64,000 bases of DNA from Durusdinium trenchii (lineage: Eukaryota; Sar; Dinophyceae; Suessiales; Symbiodiniaceae), in contig CAXAMN010026683.1 in assembly GCA_963970005.1 (NCBI GenBank), positions 458,452 to 522,451 of the forward strand. Direction: 5' to 3'. The notes beneath the pieces are model-generated. The model saw nothing but the letters and a program-made list of their open reading frames with translations. It was not told where the DNA came from and ran no database searches. Of the stretch, positions 39,923-49,822 are shown one piece after another (within the stretch, counting starts at the first letter, position 1; each line of letters opens with the position of its first letter). A program made the position numbers and the translations under genes.

Positions 39923-40022
39923 GCGGTCGAGGCTGGAAGCCTTGGAAGCGCTGGTGGAGCTGGATGGGCTGCTTGAGGATGAGCTCATCGAAAAGGACGA
40001 AGTCCGGGCCGGCGGTCTCTAG
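39923..40022 (+). CDS. Candidate terminal exon, Leu-rich acidic helix
   Basis: After TTTGGCGAG|G the frame reads RSRLEALEALVELDGLLEDE, then LIEKDEVRAGGL and TAG. Heptad spacing of Leu suggests a coiled coil. The core GAGGATGAGCTCATCGAAAA resembles 42050-42079 at DNA level. An alternative frame from a stronger acceptor at 39866 is open but Trp/Arg-rich. Confidence 0.4.
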
Positions 40023-40432
40023 TGACTCTAGTGCAGAGGTCGAATTCTCTTTTGTTCCCACACTGTGAGACTTTGATCCATCAAACTTACTGTGACATGA
40101 CTGGCTGCTCGTGCTTGCAGCCGGCCCCTCCAGGATTGTGAAGCCATGAAAGGGGCAAACATAGAAACTCTGGGCAGGCTTAATACGCACATCAACCGTC
40201 CAATGGGCTGTTGTTCGGGTCTGAGGCTTTTCCCCAGCTAGAAACATCAGGAATTGGAAGGCAATGAAGATCAAGGAGAGTATCAGGCAACCCATTCTCA
40301 GAATCTTACCTGAGACCCATCAATCATGTACTGGTATTCACCTTTCAAGGATGCAAACACTCATAAGTATATAGTGTCCCTACGACTTGAACATCCACCG
40401 GTACAATCAAACAGGCCTTCCAATCCAAACAG

Positions 40433-40570
40433 CTTCGCGCCCACACTTTGCGAGCTTCTCCAGCTCGTCCGGACCGACCGCGAACTGGGCCAGGAGATCC
40501 ATGCGATTCAGCTCCAGCGGCTGCTGCACGAGGCCGGCGTCGCCTCCCGAGAGGAGCTGCACTCCGAGAG
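40433..40570 (+). CDS. Candidate exon, LCELLQLVRTDRELGQE
   Basis: Begins after CAATCCAAACAG and ends TCCGAGAG|GC. It codes for FAPTLCELLQLVRTDRELGQ, EIHAIQLQRLLHEAGVASRE and ELHSE, a strongly helical acidic-Leu pattern with GC-rich third positions. The other frames are Ser/Arg/Pro-rich. Not recognised. Confidence 0.45.
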
Positions 40571-41460
40571 GCGGCGTGGGGGACCGTGGGGGACCGGTGA
40601 AGTCGGCAGTCGGCGAGTCGGAGTCGGAGGCGGGCGCGGGTGGTCGTCGTGGTCGAAATGAGAAGAGGGAGGAGTGTTTGGACTATTTTGGACTTCTTTT
40701 TCCCAGAGGTTTTGCACAGTTTGACAAGAAAGGTGAGCAAGGGGATGGCAAGGCCATCCTTTTTGTTGTTTCTGAGCCTACTCTTTTAGTCTTCATTGTG
40801 CTGGTCATGTGCACGGCAAGGGCATAATTCGCATGAACAGAGCTGTTGACATCGTCAGAAGCAACCAGATGTGTGGACAGCCGTGCCGTTTGGACAGCCG
40901 ACCCCGCCGCCGCCCGAGGCAGGTGGACGCGGTGGCTGAAGAACTCCCAGTGGTGAAAGCTCCGAGGCCCTCTGCAGAGCGGGAGGCCGGATCCGGCAGG
41001 TCTCTGGACAGAAATGGACCAAACTTGAATCCAATTGAAGTCTTCTTGAAGGCCTCAACCATCTGAGCACCCGGCGTTTTGATCTATTTTCGCTATTTTG
41101 ACAGTTGGTTGAAGGGGGTCCTACTGGCAGTTCCCAATGGGAGTTCTCTAAAATCAGTTAGTTCGGTGGCAGTGGTGTTGCAGTTTTGATCAATCAGACA
41201 GTTCTTGATGTGATTACAGGGTTTCATTTGGCAAGTCTGGGGTGGCTCAGTAGCACAGGACAAGCTGGATTCCAAGGTCGCCTGAGGTTTCCTGAAAGAT
41301 AGATTCCCTAACTTCAGATCTAATATCCAACCTGACTCATCTCCCAAGAGAGGGGAGTCTTGACTTCAACCTTCGGGATCTTCAAACCCTCGCAGCCTCG
41401 ACGTCTGGGTTGAAACCTGCTGAAATCCTCGGCCCAAACTCACCACGGTGGTTCTGCTGC

Positions 41461-41576
41461 GGCTCGTGCGGGGGTGGAACCCTCGTCGGAACCCTCGCCG
41501 GAACCATCGCCCGAACCGCGATGAGGCGGAGCTCCGGGAGCAACTGCGCGAGTTGGACGAGCTTTTGGAGGATTAG
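41461..41576 (+). CDS. Candidate terminal exon ending DEAELREQLRELDELLED
   Basis: A short WNPRRNPRRNHRPNR repeat (12-bp CGGAACCCTCGC units) is followed by a perfect coiled-coil-like DEAELREQLRELDELLED and TAG. The 5' border is unclear. The Leu-acidic style matches the exons at 39923 and 40433. Not recognised. Confidence 0.4.
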
Positions 41577-42049
41577 CGGCTCGCGTGGGCAAGCGACGGA
41601 TCCGGTTTCTGCGTGGGTGCTTTTGAGCGTTTTTCGCAGGGCACGTGCTGTTGGTGGAGATCGATGGGGGTTCTGAACTGGTTTCCACAGTGGGGGGAAT
41701 CTCCAAAATGTGAAGCAGTGGAGGAGCGGCCTCTCTCCTTCGTCCACATGTCAACTCCCACATGCATGTCAGTCGAAAAGAGACAAAACACAGCACAATC
41801 ATGCAAAATCACCTTTTGGCTTCGAGCTCAGCTCAGTTTGTAGAGTCTGTGAACCTTAAGATAAGAGACGAAGCCTCAGCTCTCCAGCCAACCATCCCGT
41901 TTCTGTGCTTCGATCGTTTCCCCAATACAGATGTGCTAATGAATCTCTTCAGCCTCTGTAGCATTACCAGCATTCTTGAGCAACACCGACACCCGCATGT
42001 CCAGAAATGCGGCGACGGACGACGGACGACTGGTGCTTCTCAGATGCTT

Positions 42050-42079
42050 CCAGGATGAGCTGATCGAAGAGGAGGCGGG
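42050..42079 (+). CDS. Candidate micro-exon, DELIEEEAG
   Basis: AGATGCTTCCAG|GATGAGCTGATCGAAGAG. Very short; the only reason to note it is its match to 39976-40005. The acceptor looks good, the donor (AAGAG|GA) is non-canonical. Confidence 0.2.
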
Positions 42080-42399
42080 TTTGTTCGTCTCGTTGGCCAC
42101 GCTGCGTTGGCCACGCGCAGCGGCGTTGCGTTGGCCACGCGCGCGGCACACAGCGCCTGGCGGCCCCTAGGAGCCGAACACAAAGAGGTCAGGGGGGTTC
42201 CTGGTGGATGAAGCAGATGAACTGGGGGCTTCCGACTGGGCCAGAAACCCTTTTTGAAACCCTTTTTGTCACACCCCGTGGTTCTGAACAACAACACCTT
42301 GAACAAGAACTCATGGCTTGGTCGGAAAAGAATTGGAAGGCACCATGAAGAAAATGGTCTCCTGCCCTCTTTCTGGGCCAGATGGAATAGCTTTGAGAT

Positions 42400-42498
42400 C
42401 TACAACGCCTGAAACAATCATGGAAGTGGAAACTGGCCCCTGAGAAGACCATCTTCCCTCAGGTGGTTTTCCACTTCCATGATTATTTCAGGGAGTGT
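42400..42498 (+). mobile_element. MITE copy B (TA-flanked, ~95 bp)
   Basis: TA, CAACGCCTGAAACAATC ... GATTATTTCAGGGAGTG, TA. Inverted arms include CATGGAAGTGGAAA. The interior GGCCCCTGAGAAGACCATC is related to copies C and D. It lies about 100 bp before the exon at 42601. Confidence 0.8.
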
Positions 42499-42600
42499 AA
42501 ACTGCTTCATGGAGTCCTATAGGTGAGTGGCAAAACCACCCCAGCCATGATTTTTGGGGCCAAGCGCGACATCACGAGCAACTAATAGGATCCCTAGCAG

Positions 42601-42694
42601 GTTTCAATGTTCCAATGATCCTTTGATGAAGCTTTTGCATGAGGTGCATGCTGAGCAGCAGAGGCGCTTGCAGCACTTGCTCGCGGAACTGGAG
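42601..42694 (+). CDS. Candidate exon, LMKLLHEVHAEQQRRLQHLL
   Basis: An ACTAAT branch-point-like word lies 18-13 nt before CCTAGCAG|G, and the exon ends GAACTGGAG|GC. It codes for FQCSNDPLMKLLHEVHAEQQ, RRLQHLLAELE, a coiled-coil-like helix. The branch site, acceptor and GC donor together make this one of the best-supported exons here. The protein is not recognised. Confidence 0.5.
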
Positions 42695-43378
42695 GCATCG
42701 AGAGGGGGAACAGTTCCACTGGGAAGAAGCAGGTCTTGGTCTTGCAGAGGAACGTGCTGTTTGATTGATCAAGATTTCACCCATAGCAAGGCACCATTTG
42801 TCGCCTCGGGAGAGGAGGAAAGGAAGAATCCATAGTATCAATTGCAGTTCCCCTCCATACCATCCATGTCCTGCGTCTGAAAAGGTCAAGACCATCTCAT
42901 GACTCATACCACCTCCAAGAGGCCTTTTCTTTTCGATCTTCGAACCCTCTCCCCTTCACCAGCCAGGAGCCCAGCGACGGACCAGTTTGAGGCCAGTCGT
43001 GCTGGAAAAGTTTTGAGGGAAGACAGGAGACATCCGCATGGATTGGTTGGTTTTCTTTGGAAGGCAATGGGTGTGTCTTTACATGGTGAGACCTCCGATT
43101 TTCATGGAACAGTACATTGGGCGGCTGTAGCTAGGTGTGAGTTCTCAGACGACAATGCAACGGGTCCCGCTCCATTCAGACACGCCGAGTTCGCTCGTTC
43201 GACGAAGTGCTGGCGCCTGATTGATAGGTGCTTTTATCAAGCGGGGTGCAGTTTTCCGACGTCGCAGATTTCGGACGGAAGTTGATTTGTGGCCCACAGT
43301 CAAGGGATGGTCGACACTTGGAAGTCGATCGAAAGGTCGACAGAAGGCCCATGCCACTGAGAGCCTCTTCAAGTTGTC

Positions 43379-44196
43379 CGCGAAAGTTTTTTCTCGAGTT
43401 CGCGAAAGCTATTTTCTATTTTTGCGAAAGATCTGCGAAAGAGTCTATTATCCTATATATATATATTGTACACATGAAGAGGCGATACCATCATCAGTGA
43501 TTTGCAACGGTGCTGTGTGAGCTGCTACTACTACTACTACTACTCCTACTGCTACTGCTCCTGCTCCTGCTCCTGCTCCTGCTGCTGCTGCTGCTGCTAC
43601 TGCGACTGCCGCTACGACTACGACTACGACTACGACTACTACTACTACTACTACTCCTCCTACGACTACGACTACGACTACGACTACTACTACTGCTACT
43701 GCGACTGCCACTACCACTACCACTACCACTACCACTACCACTACCACTGCCTACTACTCCTCCTCCTGCTGCTGCTGCTCCCACTGGTTGTTACGCTTTG
43801 CGCCTAGAAGCCCACCAATGACGCGACATTTTTTGGCGAAAGATTCGCGAAAGTTCCGCGAAAGCATAGGCGAATCTGAAGGCTTGTTTTGTGGACCCCT
43901 GCCCAAGCCAAGCAGCGACAGACCTAGCAAGACATGACCGCAACAACAGTTGATAGCTCTTCCAGCTCATCCTCCACCAGTTCTGCTGATTCATCCAATG
44001 GTGGCGATTGAGAGTTCTCACCAATCTGCCTTGTAACACCTCAACCTTGCCTGCAGCTCCAAAATGGCTTGATGGAAGTGCTTAGGCTGCTATGTAGAAC
44101 CACTAAACCAAGAAGGTTTCTGGAGGATATACCCCCCGCGAAAGTTAAACATGGAGTTCGCGAAAGATTCGCGAAAGTTAGTTCTTTTTCGCGAAG
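43379..44196. repeat. Cluster of (TT)CGCGAAAG motifs around a microsatellite
   Basis: Eleven copies of GCGAAAG-type words, often TTCGCGAAAG with a palindromic TTCGCGAA core, at 43379, 43399, 43421, 43431, 43835, 43844, 43856, 44136, 44157, 44168 and 44188. All are in the same orientation and lie on both sides of the 43521-43780 array. Confidence 0.75.
43521..43780. repeat. Compound trinucleotide array (CTA/CTC/CTG/CGA/CCA)
   Basis: About 260 bp of period-3 and period-6 blocks, (CTA)n, (CTGCTC)n, (CTG)n, (CGACTA)n, (CCACTA)n, with abrupt block changes. Open in most frames by composition only. Confidence 0.95.
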
Positions 44197-44289
44197 AATG
44201 GCATTCCAGCAAGAAGGAGTTTTGATCAACAACCATTTGGTTTAGACCTGGGGGCACGTGGCGCACTCCCACGGTTTCTCACCAGTTCC

Positions 44290-44565
44290 ATGTCCACTCA
44301 CCGAACAGCGCGGGCGTTGCGCACGCCACGCGCACGCTGTCGGGACGGTGCAGGTTTGCAAGTTGACAGCTACGAGAACTGGGGCTCCCATGTGCGCACG
44401 GCAATGAAGGTAGCTGACACTTTGACAAATCTGAGAATGGGATTCCAAGATTTGCATGACATTAGTTCTTTGTTGCCTACTTGGCCAGCAAATGGCCGGA
44501 GATGCCCTGAATTCTTTTTCCTGTCGTCCCATTCTGTGACTGTCCATTGTTTCGATGAACCATAA
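44290..44565 (+). CDS. Unrecognised ORF, 91 codons
   Basis: The middle part reads LQVDSYENWGSHVRTAMKVA, then LTNLRMGFQDLHDISSLLPT, which is protein-like; the ends are less so. The minus ORF 44242-44595 overlaps. Not recognised. Confidence 0.25.
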   Translation: MSTHRTARALRTPRARCRDGAGLQVDSYENWGSHVRTAMKVADTLTNLRMGFQDLHDISSLLPTWPANGRRCPEFFFLSSHSVTVHCFDEP

Positions 44566-45279
44566 ATGGAACAGCATGCTGTACTGCTGTAGCAATGTCT
44601 ACAAGGTCAAGAGCAACCACAGGTTTGCAGTTTCCTCTCTCTGTGGCACGCTGTGACAAAAATTGTGAGCTCTGACTCTGACTGTCGCCAATCTTGCGTT
44701 GTCTTCGAATTAGAATTTGATCACTGTCAATTGCAAGACCTCAACCTTCTTTATCCTTCTATGGGAACACCCCATCAGACTGTTCGGATAACACCAAGGA
44801 ACAAAGATCCTTGCTTGGATCTGTAAGCAAAGCAGAATTATTGTTGTAAGATCTTTCAAGTATGAAGAGAACTGGTGACAATTCTTTCAGAGCACGAGAT
44901 GGTCTGAAGGTCATGGCTTCTTCATGAGCTGTACATTTTCGCCCAATACTGCTCTTTTGGAGAACTTTTGGCAGCTTTGTTGGCGGGATTGACACGGTAC
45001 ACTCTGACCGGATCCAACTGCTGCCCTTTGGGCTGACGTAGAGGGTCTCGTCAACCGCGGCAGAAACATCGAAACATCGCAGGCTAGATTGGCAAATCGG
45101 TCCAGTGGGTCCCATTCTTTCTTTGATCCTTTCCCGTTGAACCGCGATTTCTTGGAAAACCCACCCCTGCGACATCATGGCTGAAGTTCCTGAGCAGGAG
45201 TGGCGGGGGTTTTGTGATGGGGGGAAAGTTCAGTTGGCCGGGGAAGGGGAATGATTCGGAATGATGGCTTGGAAGTTTC

Positions 45280-45489
45280 TTGGAGGTGGCTTCTGTTGTA
45301 TGGTTTTGCTCGTTCCATTCCAAGAAAGCGGGGTTTCTTTGGCTTCTCGATCGAGAGAAACAACACCCTCTCCGAAACGGTTTCCTTTCGTTGGTGCACA
45401 CTCCATTTGAGCTCTTTCCCGGCGAAGTTCCATTCGAGCTTGACCAACTCCAAGCAAACCTTTGGCTGTTGAAGGATTCGACGTACTGA
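45280..45489 (+). CDS. Unrecognised ORF ending FELDQLQANLWLLKDSTY
   Basis: The second half (SLVHTPFELFPGEVPFELDQ, LQANLWLLKDSTY, stop) looks real. The start is uncertain; an exon may begin near 45380. It lies about 210 bp before MITE copy C. Confidence 0.3.
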   Translation: MEVASVVWFCSFHSKKAGFLWLLDREKQHPLRNGFLSLVHTPFELFPGEVPFELDQLQANLWLLKDSTY

Positions 45490-45700
45490 GCCATTCTCCT
45501 CTTGAGTGTGTTCAGGGGAATTTCTGCGGAGCTGGGAATGAGGAGCTGGATTCATAGATGTGATGGTGCTGAAAGCAGCTTGCCCCCGCACAGATGGTCT
45601 GGGTCTTCGGGTGCTGCGGGTTTTCCTTCGTGGACACTCCGTCCCAGGAGCTCGGCTGTGGAAGGGGACCCGCTGAAAGCCAGCCTCCCATGATCTGATA

Positions 45701-45802
45701 TACCCTCCCTCGAACAATCATGGAACTGGACAATGGCCGCCTGGAATATTACTTTCCTCAAACAGGGAGTTGTCCACTTTCATGTTTGCTTCAGGGAGTG
45801 TA
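45701..45802 (+). mobile_element. MITE copy C (TA-flanked, ~98 bp)
   Basis: TA, CCCTCCCTCGAACAATC ... GTTTGCTTCAGGGAGTG, TA, followed by a TGATATATAT run. The interior GGCCGCCTGGAATATTACTT is homologous to B and D. The left arm has diverged most. Confidence 0.75.
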
Positions 45803-45860
45803 TGTGATATATATATATATATATAATAGTTCTGATGGAAAAGGCTAGCTGGCTTCGAAG

Positions 45861-46121
45861 ATGAAGGATTTTTCATCGCATGATCTGGAATTTCCGAGGT
45901 CCCCCGGGCATGTCTTGAGCACGTATGTGTATCCTACAGTGGAAATCCGCCCATCACATCCCACCCGTTTCGGTGCGCGATTCGGCGATTCGGTGCCCCA
46001 ACGGCAGGATATCTTCTACGTGTGCGAAAAGACCCTGACTTCAGTGAAGGAGTGGCTCGAAGGAACCGTGGGTAGGGAGGACCTACACCACCTACTGACA
46101 CACGATCCTCACATGAACTAG
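45861..46121 (+). CDS. Unrecognised ORF, 86 codons
   Basis: Codes for VLSTYVYPTVEIRPSHPTRF, GDSVPQRQDIFYVCEKTLTS and VKEWLEGTVGREDLHHLLTH before the stop. Protein-like along most of its length; no known family. It lies 60 bp after MITE copy C. Confidence 0.35.
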   Translation: MKDFSSHDLEFPRSPGHVLSTYVYPTVEIRPSHPTRFGARFGDSVPQRQDIFYVCEKTLTSVKEWLEGTVGREDLHHLLTHDPHMN

Positions 46122-46738
46122 TAGGAAATGATCACATGAATACACATGCACTATATATAAATGATACTATATACTATATATAGTAGGATGAACAACCTGC
46201 CAGAACGCAGTCAACCACCAGTACCCAGGTCCTTGGCGAAAAAAACACGTGTTTGGAAGGGTTTTGTGACGTGAGAGCAACTGACGATTCGATCTCACCG
46301 ACCTGGTTTACTCTCAGGACATGACATGTAACACCACTACCTGGTAGAAGAATCTTCTTAAAAAACTACTATGCTGATATCCATCAAAAAGGCATCCGAT
46401 TTCCGGAGGCAAATGGTTTGAGCTAGGGGAAAGACCTGCAGACCCACCCGACATGGGGAGATCTGAAGTTGCTCAGTTGGTGCTCAGGAAGCTGAAGCAG
46501 CTCGGCTGAAACAGCTTGTGCGGGGTCGGCTGTGCAGGGTCGGCTGAGCGGTTTTTCCAACAACTGGGTAAGGAATGAGGGAATGGATCCGTAAGGTCTG
46601 TTTTTGGTAACTGACCTGTTTTTTGTCTTTTGGTACCTATAGGTAATTCCTTCATGCACTACGAGTCACACCGGTCCAAAGATGGTCTTTTCATCATCGT
46701 GGCACCATGACCCACGACATCAGGAGCTCAGAAACAGC

Positions 46739-46848
46739 TACACTCTCTGGAACTGACATGGAAGTGGATAGCATGGCCCTTTGAAAGACTTTTTTCCTCA
46801 ACACACTAAGGGGTGTTTTCCACATCCATGTTAGTTCCAGGGCGAGTA
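46739..46848 (+). mobile_element. MITE copy D (TA-flanked, ~106 bp)
   Basis: TA, CACTCTCTGGAACTGACATG ... CATGTTAGTTCCAGGGCGAG, TA. Arms keep compensating changes (CTGGAACT/AGTTCCAG), so the hairpin is preserved while the sequence differs from A and B. The interior GGCCCTTTGAAAGACTTTTT is homologous to B. Confidence 0.75.
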
Positions 46849-46956
46849 CTTTGATAACTTTGAAAGGAACACACCCCAACAGTGGCGCCGCACCAACATC
46901 CACCTTGCTTCCGAGAAGCGCGCTGCTCGCCCGGTTTTCGTCGTAGGTATATACAG

Positions 46957-47021
46957 CGCCCCCGAGGAACGGCGAGGAGATCACGCAAGAGCTGGTGAAC
47001 GAGCTGACGTTGCCCGAGAAG
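46957..47021 (+). CDS. Candidate exon, NGEEITQELVNELTLPEK
   Basis: Preceded by GTATATACAG and ended by CCCGAGAAG|GC. It codes for PRNGEEITQELVNELTLPEK, an acidic helix. About 110 bp downstream of MITE copy D. Other frames are Arg/Ala-rich. Not recognised. Confidence 0.35.
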
Positions 47022-47399
47022 GCAGGAGTTTTTTTTTGTTATTTTTTCACGCATTCCTCGTGATGTTCCGAGGGTTTTTGGTTGGAAGGACGTGAGGACC
47101 TGCGAGACCTCGCAGCCATGATTGATCACGACAGATCACGACGGCGAAATCCGGTCGATCCGAGGATAGCTCCGTTCGATAGCACGTTTGGCTTCTCCAG
47201 GTGGATGACAGCGAGATGATGATCCCGGTGGACATGCGCGGCGTGGGAGAGGAGGGACATTTCCGGGGCGTGGGAGAGGAGAGTCAATGGGTGGAATCTG
47301 TTGGAGTGAGTCATGGGATCAGTGGCTTCAAAGTGTAGCACCACTTGAGGTGGCTTCTTGACATGTGCCCTTAATATGTTCATTTGACGGTTAGACATT

Positions 47400-48960
47400 T
47401 GTATAACATCACCGTAATTGACACATGGACATTCCAAATTGATCTTGTATTTTAGAAATTCAATGTATGCACCCTTATCAGGTAATTAGAAAATTTGACC
47501 TTCAACAGATTTACAACCGTTTGGAATCATGTTTGTTCAAACCGTTTTCAGTGGTGAATGGGTGACAGCAGTACCTACAAAAGTGCTTTGGTGTTTTTGC
47601 TCTATTTGCTTGAGTACTTAACAATCTGCAGATATTCTCTACTACTACAAACATGATTTTGGTTTTTCCATCACACATCTTAAGTAAATCATGTGATATT
47701 TCGCATTTTGAGCTTTACTTATTCTTGCCTTAATCACCTTTTCCTCATTCAGGAGGTAATCAGGTTCAAAAATATTGATTGAGATTAAACCATTGTTGTT
47801 GCTCTTGTTGTTGTTGTTGCTGTTCCTCTTCTTGTTGTTGTTGTTGTTTGCTTCCAGTTTGTCAATGTCTCTATATTACTTGCAGGGAAGTTCATGCCAT
47901 CCCAGTTGATAATGTCATCATCTAACTTTTTGCAATGGAACATTGCTTCAGGATGGTATTGTGTAATCTTATCATGGACTAGATTGGAACATGTTTTGTC
48001 TTCGTTCTTGATATTGCAACACATTTTTTCAACTTAACAAATCCGGGCAAATCAATGTATCTACCTGCTCTTGTTGGGTCATTTATATATATATATATCA
48101 TAGTGGTTTGTAATTTGTAACCATATTTACGAGTTGATGTGTATGTTTATTGTATCCCATACGATTGGAGAACCTGAATACGTAATACATAAAGGACATC
48201 GATACATTGACAGAAATTTAATGTATATAGATATAGTAGAAATAGATCAGAACTGAGTACAGAACGCAGAAAAGACTAGAAGGGATCACAGAGTATCAGA
48301 AAGACCGTATTTTACACAATATTGAGTTCTTGAAAAGTTGAATTGCTAACTGAAGAGGGTGACAAGCCAGTTTTGGTAAAAGACATTGCTGGTGTTACTA
48401 TGTATTATTGTCACACATGTGAGAATGGTATGCCCGCTTCAACATGAAAACAGCATACACATTAGAACATCATATCATAAGAAGGAGCAAGCTATGGACA
48501 TATTGTACACAGGTTCAAACCTTTAAGACTGTAATTCTATCAATATTGTATAACGATTAGATTTATGATTTTAATCTCACACAAATGATTAACATTTATG
48601 ATAATTTATGATGATGTCAAAACTATGTTTGGGAATTCATGATATGCTATTATGAATGAAACTACATAATGTTTAACCAGATTGATTCAGGAAAAACACA
48701 TTTACTGGAATAGATTTTATTCCTACAAATGACTGAGGTTATACAATGCTTTGATGTTGATGATTTTGATGATGAAATATGATGAACATGAATGAGGCGA
48801 TATGATGTGATGCCATTATCTGATGTTATTATGACATGTTATGATGGAAACTATGGTTGTACATGAATTGATGCTATGAATTCCTACAATCATAAACCTA
48901 TGCTATGATGGTGATATGCTATGAATTGATGCACACCATAAACCCAAAGGGGTCGCACCG
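47400..48960. other. AT-rich block without genes
   Basis: About 1.5 kb of clearly lower GC than either side, with ATGATG/GATGAT-rich words at 48560-48910 and the TTG repeat at 47793-47851. No ORF of interest. It could be an old AT-rich transposon or organelle-derived DNA, but no organelle gene is recognised. Confidence 0.5.
47793..47851. repeat. (TTG)n microsatellite
   Basis: (TTG)n with CTC/CTT interruptions. Confidence 0.9.
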
Positions 48961-49317
48961 TAAATCTGAAAACGGTGTCTTGTTTTGGGGAGGTCCAAGG
49001 TTGTGCCTTTGGGGAGGTCCCAGGTCGTGCCTAAATGCTCGAGGAGTATGACGATGTGGAGCAAATGCTCGAGAAGCTGGGGTGCAAAGGCAACTGAGCC
49101 AATCGAGATTGGTCGGTTCGGCGTTTTCGAAGGGTTGAAGACAGGCTGAGGCAAGACACACTCATGAGATTGGTAATGTAAGATGCTGAGGCAAGACAGG
49201 TTGGACTTCTCCATTCCTTGGACCGTATGTGGCCCACAAAAAAGCTTTCAGAGAAAAACACCAAACTTGTTGCGTCAGGTACAGCTGAGGCCTTCGTGAA
49301 GGCGCGGCGCGCTTCGT

Positions 49318-49572
49318 TTGGAGAGGGACCAGAGGGTCCCGTGTCAAGACAGGGTGAGACGCGTCAACGCGTTACCTCTAGAGATCTTCAGAGATCTTCA
49401 AGCAATCTTACATGACATTGGGGGAAACCCATGGTTTCCCCTGATCCAGGGGGAGGTTCGGTCAACTATAATGTCGTGCCATGCCAGCCAGGCCCACGAC
49501 TACTTCGAGGCCCAGAAGGACAAGATCCCAGAAGAGGCATCTTCTGAGTCTTTCAAATTTGATCCATCTTGA
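49318..49572 (+). CDS. Unrecognised ORF, 84 codons
   Basis: Reads ALPLEIFRDLQAILHDIGGN, PWFPLIQGEVRSTIMSCHAS and AHDYFEAQKDKIPEEASSES before TGA. Balanced composition. Tandem AGAGATCTTC words at 49380-49400 lie inside it. Not recognised. Confidence 0.35.
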   Translation: MERDQRVPCQDRVRRVNALPLEIFRDLQAILHDIGGNPWFPLIQGEVRSTIMSCHASQAHDYFEAQKDKIPEEASSESFKFDPS

Positions 49573-49729
49573 TTTGAAAGTTCCTGTCATTTTTTGAGTC
49601 TTCCGGGTGGAGTTTCCACTCACGATGAATGGTCAATGGTTGTTTTTGGCTGCGGTTCCGCTTCTGGCACACGACACCAAAGGCGCAACTACACGCCTGC
49701 CATGCCTCCCCTCCCCCCTCTGATCCCAG

Positions 49730-49822
49730 GAACGGCCACCGAAAATGACGGCGGCTGATTGGAAGAAGGTCCTGGACGAGGCCCGGCTCCGCTTGGCGGA
49801 CCGCTCGTGTTTCCGGCGGAAG
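49730..49822 (+). CDS. Candidate exon, MTAADWKKVLDEARLRLADR
   Basis: The pyrimidine tract CTCCCCCCTCTGATCCCAG|G is a strong acceptor. The frame gives ERPPK, then MTAADWKKVLDEARLRLADR and SCFRRK. The donor is uncertain: GACGAG|GC at 49780 or CGGAAG|GG at 49822. Amphipathic helix; not recognised. Confidence 0.45.

Noticed and set aside
44242..44290. C2H2 zinc-finger linker on minus strand (TGEKPWECATC)
   Set aside because: The frame stops a few codons later and no His pair or other finger is present; a chance string.
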